Below, piece by piece: positions 12,677 to 12,722 of a stretch of DNA of 12,722 nt (positions are counted from its first letter, which is position 1; the number at the start of each line of letters is the position of its first letter). The stretch is taken from assembly GCA_964636675.1 (NCBI GenBank), contig CAZWUO010000095.1:1-12722 (forward strand). Direction: 5' to 3'. Both the position numbers and the translations under genes were made by a program. The DNA comes from JALUUH01 sp964636675 (GTDB taxonomy: Bacteria > Pseudomonadota > Gammaproteobacteria > S012-40). Below the pieces are notes generated by a model. It made no database searches, was not told the DNA's origin, and was given only the letters and a program-made list of their open reading frames with translations.

Positions 12677-12722
12677 TTAGCGCTTTGCCAAACCTTTTAA
12701 CAGCAAATTAACCACCTTGGCT
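12677..12722 (-). CDS. C-terminal tail of an upstream gene, possibly a TetR-family regulator (cut by window edge)
   Basis: Only the last 14 codons are in view, reading 'AKVVNLLLKGLAKR' and TAA. This amphipathic helix ending in -LLL-x-G-L-x-R is common at the C-terminus of TetR/AcrR repressors, and RND exporter operons are often preceded by such a gene, usually in the same direction as here. The fragment is too short to be sure of the family. Confidence 0.4.
   Translation of the reverse strand, partial: AKVVNLLLKGLAKR

Overview
This is chromosomal housekeeping DNA, most likely from a gammaproteobacterium of moderate, AT-leaning base composition. The support is the MnmC C-terminus, a CspA-type cold-shock protein, a fused CysG, an Mqo, a DUF1415 protein and a YhbQ-type GIY-YIG protein, all familiar gammaproteobacterial families. 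The style (an RRM protein, a rhodanese-ThiF fusion, many homopolymer runs) recalls the Legionella/Coxiella side of the class, but that placement is a weak inference. I see no tRNA, rRNA, CRISPR array, insertion sequence or prophage gene.

Layout. (1) 1-380: 3' end of mnmC on the + strand, converging on a - strand cold-response pair (an RRM RNA-binding protein at 395-664 and a cold-shock protein at 751-957) separated by a strong GAAA-loop hairpin terminator. (2) 958-1469: the csp promoter region, then a decayed C-terminal fragment of a serine hydrolase (1236-1454) carrying an apparent one-base frameshift. (3) 1470-2475: a MOSC-domain gene overlapping a DUF1415 gene by 17 nt, with an A8 run inside the overlap. 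(4) 2562-3056 (-): an unrecognised 164-aa protein. (5) 3264-3791: a GNAT acetyltransferase. (6) 3915-8285: an apparent + strand operon of rhodanese-ThiF/MoeB, cysG, a GIY-YIG nuclease-like gene and mqo. (7) 12722-8293 (-): the tail of a probable regulator, a terminator, then an overlapping operon of an RND/MMPL exporter, a LolA-like periplasmic protein and an outer-membrane beta-barrel protein.

How the genes fit together. Region 6 mixes sulfur transfer/adenylation (rhodanese-ThiF), siroheme synthesis (CysG) and respiratory malate oxidation (Mqo); the MOSC gene upstream is also from a sulfur/molybdenum-cofactor-related family. Region 7 is the best candidate for an incompletely described system: an inner-membrane RND pump, a soluble lipoprotein-carrier fold and an outer-membrane barrel together resemble a lipid or hydrophobic-molecule export route across the envelope. 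Its promoter region contains a C7 run and its outer-membrane gene has a T10 run inside the signal-peptide codons and no ATG start, so length variation in these runs could alter expression. Several regulatory palindromes lie around the GNAT and rhodanese-ThiF promoters.
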